Part shown: in pieces, positions 1 through 6,439 of the stretch
Position numbering within the stretch: the first letter of the stretch is position 1
Layout: each line of letters opens with the position of its first letter
Assembly (NCBI GenBank): GCA_029932715.1
Contig: JAOZPO010000009.1
Location: 1 to 15,353 of the forward strand
Length of the DNA stretch: 15,353 bases
Direction of reading: 5' to 3'
Source: Halobacteria archaeon
GTDB lineage: Archaea > Halobacteriota > Syntropharchaeia > Alkanophagales > Methanospirareceae
Position numbers and translations under genes: made by a program
Notes under the pieces: generated by a model
Told to the model about the DNA's origin: nothing
Database searches by the model: none
What the model saw: the letters and a program-made list of their open reading frames with translations, nothing else

Positions 1-1
1 G

Positions 2-91
2 GAAAGAATAGGGTATCTTGCCGAAGTCTGGAAGAAGTTCCTCCGTGTTCTGGACCAGAACGAGATAATGAATAGAGGGAAGCTGTTCTGA
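2..91 (+). CDS. C-terminal end of an unidentified protein (5' end outside window)
   Basis: The second forward frame is open from the window edge to a TGA at 89-91 and gives 29 residues ending NEIMNRGKLF. The stretch is rich in charged and aromatic residues (WKKFLRVLD) and reads like the amphipathic tail of a real soluble protein; the frame starting at base 1 gives a less protein-like peptide and the frame starting at base 3 closes at once. No family can be assigned from so short a tail. It is on the same strand as leuS, but the 311-base gap makes co-transcription unlikely. Confidence 0.4.
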   Translation, partial: ERIGYLAEVWKKFLRVLDQNEIMNRGKLF

Positions 92-402
92 GAAGCGGAA
101 TTAACGGCTTTACCAAAAGAACTTATTTGTTTTTTATTGCTTGAGTGAGTATCTTTTGATAAAGTTTGGGTAATTGAAAAGAAGAGGATACGGACAATGA
201 AAGCGATTCTCGCTCTTTTAGATAGTATAGGACATGCTCCCGCTTTATTTCCATGAAGAGAAGTATTGTATCAATGCACTATAAATCGTCTCCAATAAAT
301 TGTTGATAACTGCCAAGCTCACTAAATCATTTTTCCTTTTTTATTACGTACATTAGATAGTTAAATGAAGATATAAACGCTCTTTTTATACCACTTATAC
401 CT
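92..402. other. 311-base intergenic region upstream of leuS
   Basis: AT-rich spacer with no supportable gene. Two tiny forward ORFs (197-256 with 19 codons, then one starting at 252, overlapping by ATGA) have no recognisable content; the first is preceded by a GAGG-like sequence. They may be degenerate remnants or chance. The only element I would act on is the TATA-like sequence close to leuS, listed separately. Confidence 0.4.
366..378 (+). promoter_or_regulatory. Probable leuS TATA box
   Basis: The sequence ATATAAA at 371-377 follows a purine-rich GAAG that could serve as a BRE. Its centre is about 29 bases before the ATG at 403. With usual archaeal TATA-to-start spacing, transcription would begin at or just before that ATG, giving a leaderless or nearly leaderless mRNA. 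No Shine-Dalgarno sequence is visible before 403, which agrees with this. Confidence 0.45.
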
Positions 403-3237
403 ATGTCATCCTTAACTGCACAAAAAGAGAAGAACGAAATAATAGCGATGAACTACAAAGAGATAGAGGAGAAATGGCAGCGTAGATGGGCTGATGCGAA
501 TTCATTTGAAGCAGAAATCAGCAGCGCTAAGAAGTTCTTCTTCACCGTACCGTACCCTTACACCTCAGGACCTTTGCACATAGGTCATGGGCGGACATAC
601 ACAATAGGAGATATAATAGCGCGATTTAAACGTTTGCAGGGTTATAACGTGCTGTTTCCTATGGCTTTTCACGTCACCGGCACGCCGATTTTAGCTATTG
701 CCGATAGCATTGCAAAAGGCGAAGAAGAGGTTGTGGCACGGTTCAAAGATTACATCGCGATTTATGAAGATGCAGATAAGGTAGATGAAGTCCTAAATAG
801 TTTCCACAATCCCGAGAACGTTGCGAATTTCTTCGCGGCTCGCATCTCCGATGATTTTATGCGGATGGGCTATTCCATAGACTGGCGAAGGAAGTTCAAT
901 ACCACCGAACCAATGTACAACAAGTTCATTGAGTGGCAGTTCAAAAAGCTGTACGATAAGGGTGTGATAAAGAAGGGCAAATATCCTATTACTTATTCTA
1001 TTGAAGATGACTCAGCGGTAGGGGAAGACGACATAGAAGGCGGAGACACGGACAAAGTATCAATAATTGAACACACGACAATAAAATTCAAACTTTATGA
1101 CGGCAGTTACTTGGTTGCTGCGACTCTACGACCTGAGACTATTTTCGGTGTTACAAACGTATGGATAAACCCGGCAGCGAGATACGTCAAAGTTAAGATA
1201 GGTAACGAGTTCTGGGTGGTTTCTAAAGAAGCTGCTGAGAAATTAGGCTACCAGAAAGGGGGGATAGAAGTTTTAGAAGAGTTAGAAGGGAGCTCTTTTG
1301 TAGGTAAGAAAGTCAAAGAGCTTGTTGAAGATCGGGAGGTTCCGGTTTTACCTGCAAGCTTCGTTGACGAAGACGTGGGTACCGGCGTGGTCTATTCGGT
1401 TCCGGCACATGCTCCGTATGATTACATCGCACTGGCAGATATAAAACAGTCGGGCGGTATAGAAATAGAGCCGATAAAGATAATAGACATAGAAGGCTAT
1501 GAAATGCCTGCGAAAGAGATATGTGAAAGAATGGGGATAGCGAGCCAGACGGACGAGCGATTGGAGGAAGCCACACAGATAATCTATAAGGATGAGTTTT
1601 ATCGTGGCGTGTTGAATGCTAAGTGCGGCGATTTTGCGAATGTTAAAATAGCAGATATAAAGGATGAAGTTAAAGACTGGCTGAAGCGTGAGAAGGATAT
1701 AGCAGATGTATTCTATGAGACATCACGGAAAGCGGTAACGCGCGGTGGTGGCAAGGTAATTGTTGCAGTACTGCAAGACCAGTGGTTTATAGATTACACC
1801 CCAGGCTGGTGGAAGGATCGGGGGCATAAACTCGTGGAAGGCATGACATTCTATCCCGATAAATATAAAGCGTATATGCACGATATTGTAGATTGGTTAG
1901 CTTTTAGACCGTGTGCGCGTAAACGTGGCTTGGGCACCGAGTTCCCGTTTGAAAACGGCTGGATCATCGAATCTCTAAGCGATTCCACTATTTACATGGC
2001 AATGTACACCATAGCACATCTACTGCGGCAATTGCCTGTTGATGCGTTAACAGAAAATTTCTTTGATTACGTGTTTTTGGGTATTGGCAATGCTACTGAA
2101 TTGTCAAAGGGGATAAACGTTGATGCTGACGCTTTGAACAGGCTAAAAGACGAGTTCGAGTACTGGTATCCGAACGACCTGCGGCACACTGCACCACCGC
2201 ACCTCTCCAACCACCTGGTTTTCTTCCTGATGCACCATGCTGCGATATTCCCGGAAAGTCGGTGGCCCCGGGCGATAACATTAAATGAATTGATGATACG
2301 GGAAGGCAAGAAGATGTCAAAGAGCAAGGGCAATGTGATCCCACTGGCTGACGTGTCGGAACTCTATGGTGTGGACTTATACCGGCTGTATTGTGCAATT
2401 AATGCTGATTTCGCAACCGTAGTCAACTGGCGAGAGCGGGATACGGACTCGTTGCGGAGAAAGCTTAATGCGGTGATAGAGCTATTTGAGGATAGCATAG
2501 ACGTGGATGGCATAAAGGATGAAGAACTCACGCATATAGATAGATGGCTGCTATCACGGCTGTACAGGAATTTACGGCAATCTGTTGATCGGTTTGAAGC
2601 GTTTCGGATACGCGAAGCGGGAATAAATCTGATTTTTAACCTGATAAACGACATCCGGTATTACGAGCAGCGGCAGGATTGTGATAGACGTAAGAGGATA
2701 GTCAGGAACGTAATGGATGACTGGTTGATTGTGTTATCGCCTATTGTACCACATATCTGCGAAGAGATATGGCATAAGTTGCATGATTCGTTCGTCTCTT
2801 TACAAACTCTGCCTGAGCTAAAAGAGTCGTTTATTGATGACCGTGTGGAACGTGAGGAGGAGTATCTGGTTTCGTTGATTGATGATATAAAAGAGATATT
2901 GAAAGTAGCGAGAATCAAGCCGGCTAAAATCTATGTTTATACTGCGGAGGACTGGAAGTGGCAGATATTCAAGGCGATAAATGATTTACCTGATAGGGAA
3001 AAAATCAGAGAGGCGATGAAGCTCAGGAGGGATAAGAGTACCGTGGAGTTCGTGAAGCAGGTGCTGAAAAGTAACCTGAGCTATTTTGAGCTTGATGAAG
3101 ATAAGGTTCTGGAACGTGAGAAAGAGTATTTAGCGAAAGAGTTCGTGTGTGAAATAGGACTAAACGAGGAATACGATCCGAAGGGTAAGAAGAGGTTTGC
3201 TATTCCGCGGAAGCCGGCTATTTTTGTGGAGGCGTGA
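403..3237 (+). CDS. leuS: Leucyl-tRNA synthetase, archaeal type
   Basis: Cytoplasmic class I synthetase that charges tRNA-Leu. The Rossmann signature HIGH is at residues 59-62 (PLHIGHGRTYTIGD) and KMSKS is at 637-641. The CP1 editing domain is recognisable by TLRPET at 241-246 and by the downstream GTGVVYSVPAHAPYDYIAL block, whose aspartate is typical of post-transfer editing. DSTIYMAMYTIA precedes KMSKS and fits archaeal/eukaryal LeuRS. The length of 944 aa is normal for the archaeal form. The ATG at 403 suits the TATA box at 371-377, but the protein may begin at Met16 (ATG at 448, MNYKEIEEKW), where many archaeal homologues start; neither has a clear ribosome binding site. Positions that hold zinc cysteines in some synthetases are YSIEDDSAVGEDD (about 199-211) and RKAVTRGGGK, with no cysteine. 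The gene stands alone and converges on dnaJ. Confidence 0.97.
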   Translation: MSSLTAQKEKNEIIAMNYKEIEEKWQRRWADANSFEAEISSAKKFFFTVPYPYTSGPLHIGHGRTYTIGDIIARFKRLQGYNVLFPMAFHVTGTPILAIADSIAKGEEEVVARFKDYIAIYEDADKVDEVLNSFHNPENVANFFAARISDDFMRMGYSIDWRRKFNTTEPMYNKFIEWQFKKLYDKGVIKKGKYPITYSIEDDSAVGEDDIEGGDTDKVSIIEHTTIKFKLYDGSYLVAATLRPETIFGVTNVWINPAARYVKVKIGNEFWVVSKEAAEKLGYQKGGIEVLEELEGSSFVGKKVKELVEDREVPVLPASFVDEDVGTGVVYSVPAHAPYDYIALADIKQSGGIEIEPIKIIDIEGYEMPAKEICERMGIASQTDERLEEATQIIYKDEFYRGVLNAKCGDFANVKIADIKDEVKDWLKREKDIADVFYETSRKAVTRGGGKVIVAVLQDQWFIDYTPGWWKDRGHKLVEGMTFYPDKYKAYMHDIVDWLAFRPCARKRGLGTEFPFENGWIIESLSDSTIYMAMYTIAHLLRQLPVDALTENFFDYVFLGIGNATELSKGINVDADALNRLKDEFEYWYPNDLRHTAPPHLSNHLVFFLMHHAAIFPESRWPRAITLNELMIREGKKMSKSKGNVIPLADVSELYGVDLYRLYCAINADFATVVNWRERDTDSLRRKLNAVIELFEDSIDVDGIKDEELTHIDRWLLSRLYRNLRQSVDRFEAFRIREAGINLIFNLINDIRYYEQRQDCDRRKRIVRNVMDDWLIVLSPIVPHICEEIWHKLHDSFVSLQTLPELKESFIDDRVEREEEYLVSLIDDIKEILKVARIKPAKIYVYTAEDWKWQIFKAINDLPDREKIREAMKLRRDKSTVEFVKQVLKSNLSYFELDEDKVLEREKEYLAKEFVCEIGLNEEYDPKGKKRFAIPRKPAIFVEA

Positions 3238-3257
3238 TGTTTACTGTGATCCGGAAT

Positions 3258-3347
3258 GAGTCCCGGCAATCATATAGACCGGGCTCTGTCCACAGCCACG
3301 CGAGTGCACGCAGCGGGCTTAGGTGACTTCTGTCTCAGCTCTGCTGA
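3258..3347. other. Three tandem hairpins in the leuS-dnaJ convergent spacer
   Basis: Three inverted repeats follow one another. Hairpin 1 (3258-3286) pairs GAG plus CCCGG with CCGGG plus CTC around a single bulged T. Hairpin 2 (3294-3319) pairs AGCC and CGC with GCG and GGCT around a bulged A. Hairpin 3 (3335-3347) pairs TCAGC with GCTGA over a 3-base loop. The stretch is visibly richer in G and C than the flanking spacer. It may end transcription of the two convergent genes or be a small structured RNA; the sequence does not decide, and no poly-T tract follows closely. Confidence 0.35.
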
Positions 3348-3411
3348 AAATCTGATTGACTGCGTATGTTTTAAAAGGGCAAAGCACCTCTAAAGTAATA
3401 TATCTACGTTT

Positions 3412-4431
3412 CTACGCACCAACCAACGCATCACGTAAGAGTTCCTTCTGTCTTTCAGTGAGATTTTTTGGCGTTTGCACGATCACTTCTACATATACAT
3501 CTCCACGACCTCCACCATTAATCCTCGGCATTCCCAGTCCGCGCAAGCGGAATTTGGTGTTCGTCTGTGCTTCTGCCGGGATCTTTACCTTCACATGCTT
3601 GCCATCTATTGTCATGACCACGACTTCACCACCCAGGGCTGCCTGGGCGAAACTTATCGGCGTTTTCATATAGAGGTCATCTCCTCTCCTTTCAAAGACT
3701 GGATGTGGTAAAACGTTTAATACCACGTACAAGTCGCCTGGTTCTCCGCCAATCCTGGACTCTGGAGGTCTTCCAGCTTCTGGAATCTTTATCTCATAGC
3801 CAGTATAAGCACCTTTCTTAATCTTAAGTAATATCTTTGTTCGCTTTCTTATCTGACCGGTACCTTTGCAATAGGGACACGCACCCGATCTCCCTGAACG
3901 AGTTCCGGAACCTCCACAAGCTTTACAGGTCCGTGACATCGGTACTTCAATCGTCTTTTCCGCACCCAGAGCTGCATCTTCAAGCGTAATGTCCAAATTC
4001 AAACGCACATCAACGCCGCGAACTGGTCTTTGTATCCCTTCTCGAGTACCAAAGAGGGTGTCAAATATTCCACCACTGCCTGCAAAGCCAGGGCTGGCGG
4101 CAGACCCGAAGAACGAATCAAATATCGCACTACCGAAGATGTCCTCAACATCATGAGAATGCGTGAAGTGACTCCAATCGAAACCTTCTGGTCCAAAAGC
4201 TTCGTCCGCTACCCTTGACCCAATCTGGTCATATTTTGCTCGTTTATCCCTGTCTATCAGCACCTCGTATGCCTCTGAAATCTGCTTAAACTTCTCTTCT
4301 GCCTCTTTCTTGTTCCCCTTGTACGTATCAGGATGATATTGCTTCGCCAGCTTCCGATATGCTCTTTTAATGTCCTTCTCTTTGGCGTCTCTGCTAATGC
4401 CGAGTATCTCGTAGTAATCTTTCTTTGGCAT
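3412..4431 (-). CDS. dnaJ: DnaJ-type (Hsp40) co-chaperone with a shortened zinc region
   Basis: Cytoplasmic co-chaperone that delivers clients to DnaK and stimulates its ATPase. The J domain covers residues 4-70, with HPD at 33-35. A Gly/Phe-rich linker (about 99-129) is followed by the cysteine region and the C-terminal beta-barrel substrate and dimerisation domains (about 200-325, with [21 protein letters not shown] and GRGDVYVEV blocks). Canonical type I DnaJ has four CxxCxGxG repeats binding two zincs. Here only two remain, CKACGGSG (C169, C172) and CPYCKGTG (C185, C188), enough for one zinc site. The length of 339 aa is short for type I (about 370-390), mainly for that reason. No dnaK or grpE lies in the window. 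AT-rich DNA precedes the start, and a TATA-like AAATAAATTA at about 4462-4472 is a possible promoter. Confidence 0.93.
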   Translation of the reverse strand: MPKKDYYEILGISRDAKEKDIKRAYRKLAKQYHPDTYKGNKKEAEEKFKQISEAYEVLIDRDKRAKYDQIGSRVADEAFGPEGFDWSHFTHSHDVEDIFGSAIFDSFFGSAASPGFAGSGGIFDTLFGTREGIQRPVRGVDVRLNLDITLEDAALGAEKTIEVPMSRTCKACGGSGTRSGRSGACPYCKGTGQIRKRTKILLKIKKGAYTGYEIKIPEAGRPPESRIGGEPGDLYVVLNVLPHPVFERRGDDLYMKTPISFAQAALGGEVVVMTIDGKHVKVKIPAEAQTNTKFRLRGLGMPRINGGGRGDVYVEVIVQTPKNLTERQKELLRDALVGA

Positions 4432-4555
4432 ATTTATATATGTTATTTAATAGCACGCATTAATTTATTTACGAACTACTATGCTAAAATCATTGCACGA
4501 TAAATATATCCCATGCAGATTGTTTATATGTATATGATAGGCGATATGAGTTATA

Positions 4556-4577
4556 CCAAAAAGGGGTAAAAAATAAA
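4556..4577 (-). terminator. Probable T-tract terminator after modE
   Basis: On the minus strand, about 65-80 bases beyond the modE stop, two T runs (T6 at 4568-4573 and T5 at 4558-4562) flank a C4. Oligo-T runs are the usual archaeal intrinsic termination signal. A small inverted repeat, ACACT/AGTGT, lies nearer the modE stop, between about 4609 and 4625. This would separate modE transcription from dnaJ. Confidence 0.35.
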
Positions 4578-4640
4578 TTAGAAGTTTTAGTTGTGAAACT
4601 TGAATAATGCACACTCTGCACAGTGTCCATCTCTCTCCAT

Positions 4641-5198
4641 TCACTCCTTTGAGACCATCACTTCCGTTGCTTTAATTACCGCTTCCACGTCCTCGCCTAC
4701 CTTCAACTCTAGATCGTCCACTGCATTCTTAGTAATCATCGCGGTAATTACAGTCGGCGTAGAAACCTTGATTCTTATGGACGCCGCTACTTCTCCTTTC
4801 TCTATACTTTCAATCACACCAATAATCCTGTTCCTTGCACTTAGTTTCATATCCAGTGCCTCCCAGAAATCCGCATCCCTGTATATACTACCCAAATAAT
4901 GCTCATACTTATCGTATTCATGCAATACATGTTCCCCCTCTTCCGTTAGCCCCGCACCGCCACCGCCTTTTGCACCGCCCCGATAAGTTTTTACCACGGG
5001 TGCATTTATTGCATTCTCGATTCGCTTTAACTGTTCCCAAGCAGTTCTATATGGGATACCAAGCTTTTTTGCCGCCTTTGTAATAGAAGACGAGTTACGA
5101 ATCTCACGCAGCAAATTCGCCCTCCCTGTGCCCACTATGCCCTTTCCCTGAACTTCTATCCACGGCTTATATCTCGATTCATATCTCCTCTTGGGCAT
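4641..5198 (-). CDS. ModE-like molybdate/tungstate-responsive transcription regulator
   Basis: DNA-binding regulator that senses molybdate or tungstate. The N-terminal winged helix-turn-helix (about 12-95) has the recognition region SITKAAKKLGIPYRTAWEQL (39-58) and the glycine-rich ModE wing motif GGAKGGGGAGLTEEG (74-88). The C-terminal domain (about 117-183) is one Mop/TOBE oxyanion-binding fold, with SARNRIIGVIESIEKGEVAA, AMITKNAVDDLELKVGEDV and a closing AVIKATEVMV. E. coli ModE has two Mop copies per chain; this protein has one, so oxyanion sites would form in a dimer or higher oligomer. No molybdate or tungstate transporter is adjacent. A perfect palindrome spans its probable TATA box and suggests autoregulation. 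The start Met (MPKRRYESR) leaves about 33 bases to the TATA centre. Confidence 0.88.
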   Translation of the reverse strand: MPKRRYESRYKPWIEVQGKGIVGTGRANLLREIRNSSSITKAAKKLGIPYRTAWEQLKRIENAINAPVVKTYRGGAKGGGGAGLTEEGEHVLHEYDKYEHYLGSIYRDADFWEALDMKLSARNRIIGVIESIEKGEVAASIRIKVSTPTVITAMITKNAVDDLELKVGEDVEAVIKATEVMVSKE

Positions 5199-5215
5199 GA
5201 GTTATACTATTACTT

Positions 5216-5240
5216 GCTACATGGAGAATATATATGTAGC
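5216..5240. promoter_or_regulatory. Mo-box-like palindromic operator over the modE TATA box
   Basis: A perfect 7-bp inverted repeat, GCTACAT (5216-5222) and ATGTAGC (5234-5240), has an 11-bp spacer. The spacer side contains TATATAT, the probable minus-strand TATA box of modE, about 33 bases before its ATG. Known bacterial ModE sites have half-sites near CGCTATAT or CGTTATAT; GCTACAT differs from GCTATAT at one base. A regulator bound here would block TBP. The match was made by eye. Confidence 0.5.
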
Positions 5241-5261
5241 ACAGGGAGAGTAGAAGAAGAC

Positions 5262-5286
5262 ACGCGATAAAAATAGCTTCACGCGT
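5262..5286 (-). terminator. Possible terminator after the ferredoxin gene
   Basis: On the minus strand, about 15-40 bases past the ferredoxin stop, ACGCG (complement of 5282-5286) and CGCGT (complement of 5262-5266) can pair, with a T5 run (complement of 5269-5273) in the loop. The arrangement is imperfect for an intrinsic terminator, but it is the only candidate between the two genes. Confidence 0.25.
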
Positions 5287-5301
5287 TCCCCCTGCTGCAC
5301 A

Positions 5302-5601
5302 TTAGCCTCGTACCTCCTTCTTCATCTTGACCAATCCCTGCTTCAGCATCTTCAAGTCTTCTTTTAACGTCTCCAGTTGTGCCCCTTTTTCTGCTACCGC
5401 TGGCATCTGAGGTGATATCAGCTTAAGCGCTTCGGTTTGGCACACTCTGTCACAAACGCCACAGCAAGTACATTTATTGTAGTCTATGTTTGCTTTCTTC
5501 TCGACTATCGCAATCGCAGCGTCCGGACACACCTCTGCACATTTACCACATCCTATACAGGTCATCAGGTCAACAACAGGAATCCACATACCACAAAACA
5601 T
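5302..5601 (-). CDS. 2x[4Fe-4S] ferredoxin with a charged helical tail
   Basis: Small cytoplasmic electron carrier. The first cluster is bound by C15, C18, C21 and C25 (CIGCGKCAEVCP) and the second by C44, C47, C50 and C54 (CTCCGVCDRVC). An extra cysteine, C46, lies inside the second motif, and the usual proline after the last ligand is Gln. Residues 72-98 form a lysine- and leucine-rich segment likely to be helical, absent from minimal 2x[4Fe-4S] ferredoxins and possibly a docking region. The first ATG (5601) gives MFCGMWIP. Met5 (ATG at 5587-5589) gives the more usual ferredoxin start MWIPVVDLMTCIG and fits a leaderless transcript from the shared TATA element about 26 bases upstream. The gene is divergent from tRNA-Ser and upstream of modE on the same strand. 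Its redox partner is not evident. Confidence 0.9.
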   Translation of the reverse strand: MFCGMWIPVVDLMTCIGCGKCAEVCPDAAIAIVEKKANIDYNKCTCCGVCDRVCQTEALKLISPQMPAVAEKGAQLETLKEDLKMLKQGLVKMKKEVRG

Positions 5602-5636
5602 TTAAACTATACTATAAATAAATACAGTAAGGAATT
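5602..5636. promoter_or_regulatory. 35-bp divergent promoter with one shared TATA element
   Basis: Only 35 bp separate the ferredoxin start from the tRNA 5' end. CTATAAATA at 5612-5620 is a strong box A for the plus strand, centred about 21 bases before the tRNA. Its complement, TATTTATAG, is an equally good TATA box for the minus strand. Spacing on that side points to a transcript beginning near 5590, at ferredoxin Met5. Confidence 0.5.
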
Positions 5637-5722
5637 GTCGGGATAGCCAAGAGGTCTAAGGCGGTAGGTTGCTAACCTACTTCCCCGTATGGGGAGCGAG
5701 GGTTCGAATCCCTCTCCCGGCG
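5637..5722 (+). tRNA. tRNA-Ser (anticodon GCU)
   Basis: A complete cloverleaf can be drawn. The acceptor stem GTCGGGA (5637-5643) pairs with TCCCGGC (5715-5721), with one T-G wobble. The D stem is GCC/GGC. The anticodon stem GTAGG (5664-5668) pairs with CCTAC (5676-5680) around loop TTGCTAA, with anticodon GCT at 5671-5673, reading AGC and AGU. A long variable arm with CCCC/GGGG (5683-5694) is diagnostic of a class II tRNA. The T arm GAGGG/CCCTC encloses TTCGAAT. The discriminator base is G5722, as expected for serine, and no CCA is encoded. A TATA element lies about 21 bases upstream. Confidence 0.96.
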
Positions 5723-5724
5723 CT

Positions 5725-6435
5725 ATGTTGAACCCTATTACAGGCATATACGGAAAAATGTTGAAGGGAGGGATTGTAAAATCCCCTATATATGTGAATA
5801 ATGTCCTTCTTGTCCTGGATGAGACCGACCTTATCCCTGATGAGCATCTATCCGACATTCTAATGCCAAAGGGGCTGGAACGCTTGAAACAGTTCGTAAA
5901 ATGGTGCCATGCGCTAAACATAGATACTATAAGCGTTTACATCAGCGTCATCAGGGAAGGGCTGGATAAGAAGCTGCTGGAGTCAGCATACGTACACCTG
6001 GGAGAGAGCATAACAGCAGCGTTGAGTAAAGAAGAAGCTTGCGTTGTGATATACACCGATGCACCCAAACGTGCACACGCAAAGACTATTAATGGTGCTA
6101 AGAGAGTAAAAGGGCGGCGAATAGACGTTTCTATTGGCTTGGGTGGTAGAAACGAGCTGACGAAAGCGATAAAAGAGATTGCGAAACGCGTAAGGGCAGG
6201 GGAGATAGCACCTGAGGAGATAAGCGAAAAAGAGATAGAATCTGAGTTAATATTCAAATCAGAGCCTGACCTTATCATCAGGTCCGGTGCCACACGTTTA
6301 ACTGATTTCCTGATATGGCAGTCGGTCTACAGCGAGTTTTATTTCACCGATGTCAACTGGACGAAATTTAGAGAAATTGACTTCCTACGGGCTGTTCGTG
6401 ATTTCCAGTTGCGTGAACGGCGGTTTGGACGCTAA
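5725..6435 (+). CDS. Cis-prenyltransferase (UppS-like) homologue with a degenerate N-terminal active site
   Basis: Homologue of the enzymes that make long-chain polyprenyl diphosphates, the lipid carriers for glycosylation. The C-terminal half matches the family closely: VSIGLGGRNELTKAI (135-149), then PDLIIRSGATRLTDFLIWQ with R186 and R191, YSEFYFTD with E204, and the terminal LRERRFG. The N-terminal half is unusual. Where the catalytic DGNGRWA motif belongs there is LVLDETDLIP (29-38), which keeps one aspartate and loses the rest. The FSxEN block is replaced by VYISVIREG (71-79), and the acidic residue of the GGEHR region is absent. It could be the non-catalytic subunit of a heteromeric enzyme, as in eukaryotic NgBR/Nus1, or a changed enzyme. 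The start at 5725 (MLNPITGIYGKML) matches the family's usual N-terminus; an in-frame ATG at 5689 lies inside the tRNA and is rejected. The length is 236 aa. The gene begins two bases after the tRNA and is probably co-transcribed with it. Confidence 0.82.
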   Translation: MLNPITGIYGKMLKGGIVKSPIYVNNVLLVLDETDLIPDEHLSDILMPKGLERLKQFVKWCHALNIDTISVYISVIREGLDKKLLESAYVHLGESITAALSKEEACVVIYTDAPKRAHAKTINGAKRVKGRRIDVSIGLGGRNELTKAIKEIAKRVRAGEIAPEEISEKEIESELIFKSEPDLIIRSGATRLTDFLIWQSVYSEFYFTDVNWTKFREIDFLRAVRDFQLRERRFGR

Positions 6436-6439
6436 GAAC

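Noticed and set aside
197..305. Two tiny forward ORFs overlapping by ATGA before leuS
   Set aside because: Nineteen and seventeen codons without a family match; the overlap is easily random.
970..1758. LeuRS lacks cysteines at both usual zinc-binding insert positions
   Set aside because: Archaeal LeuRS sequences without the first zinc site are, as I recall, known (for example in Pyrococcus), so this is normal variation and not a defect.
3256..3393. A 45-codon forward ORF starting MSPGNHIDRA in the leuS-dnaJ spacer
   Set aside because: No ribosome binding site, no recognisable domain, and it coincides with the hairpin cluster, which explains its composition better.
5689..5724. Upstream in-frame ATG for the cis-prenyltransferase-like gene
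   Set aside because: It lies in the variable arm of the tRNA, and its 12 residues are just translated tRNA sequence.
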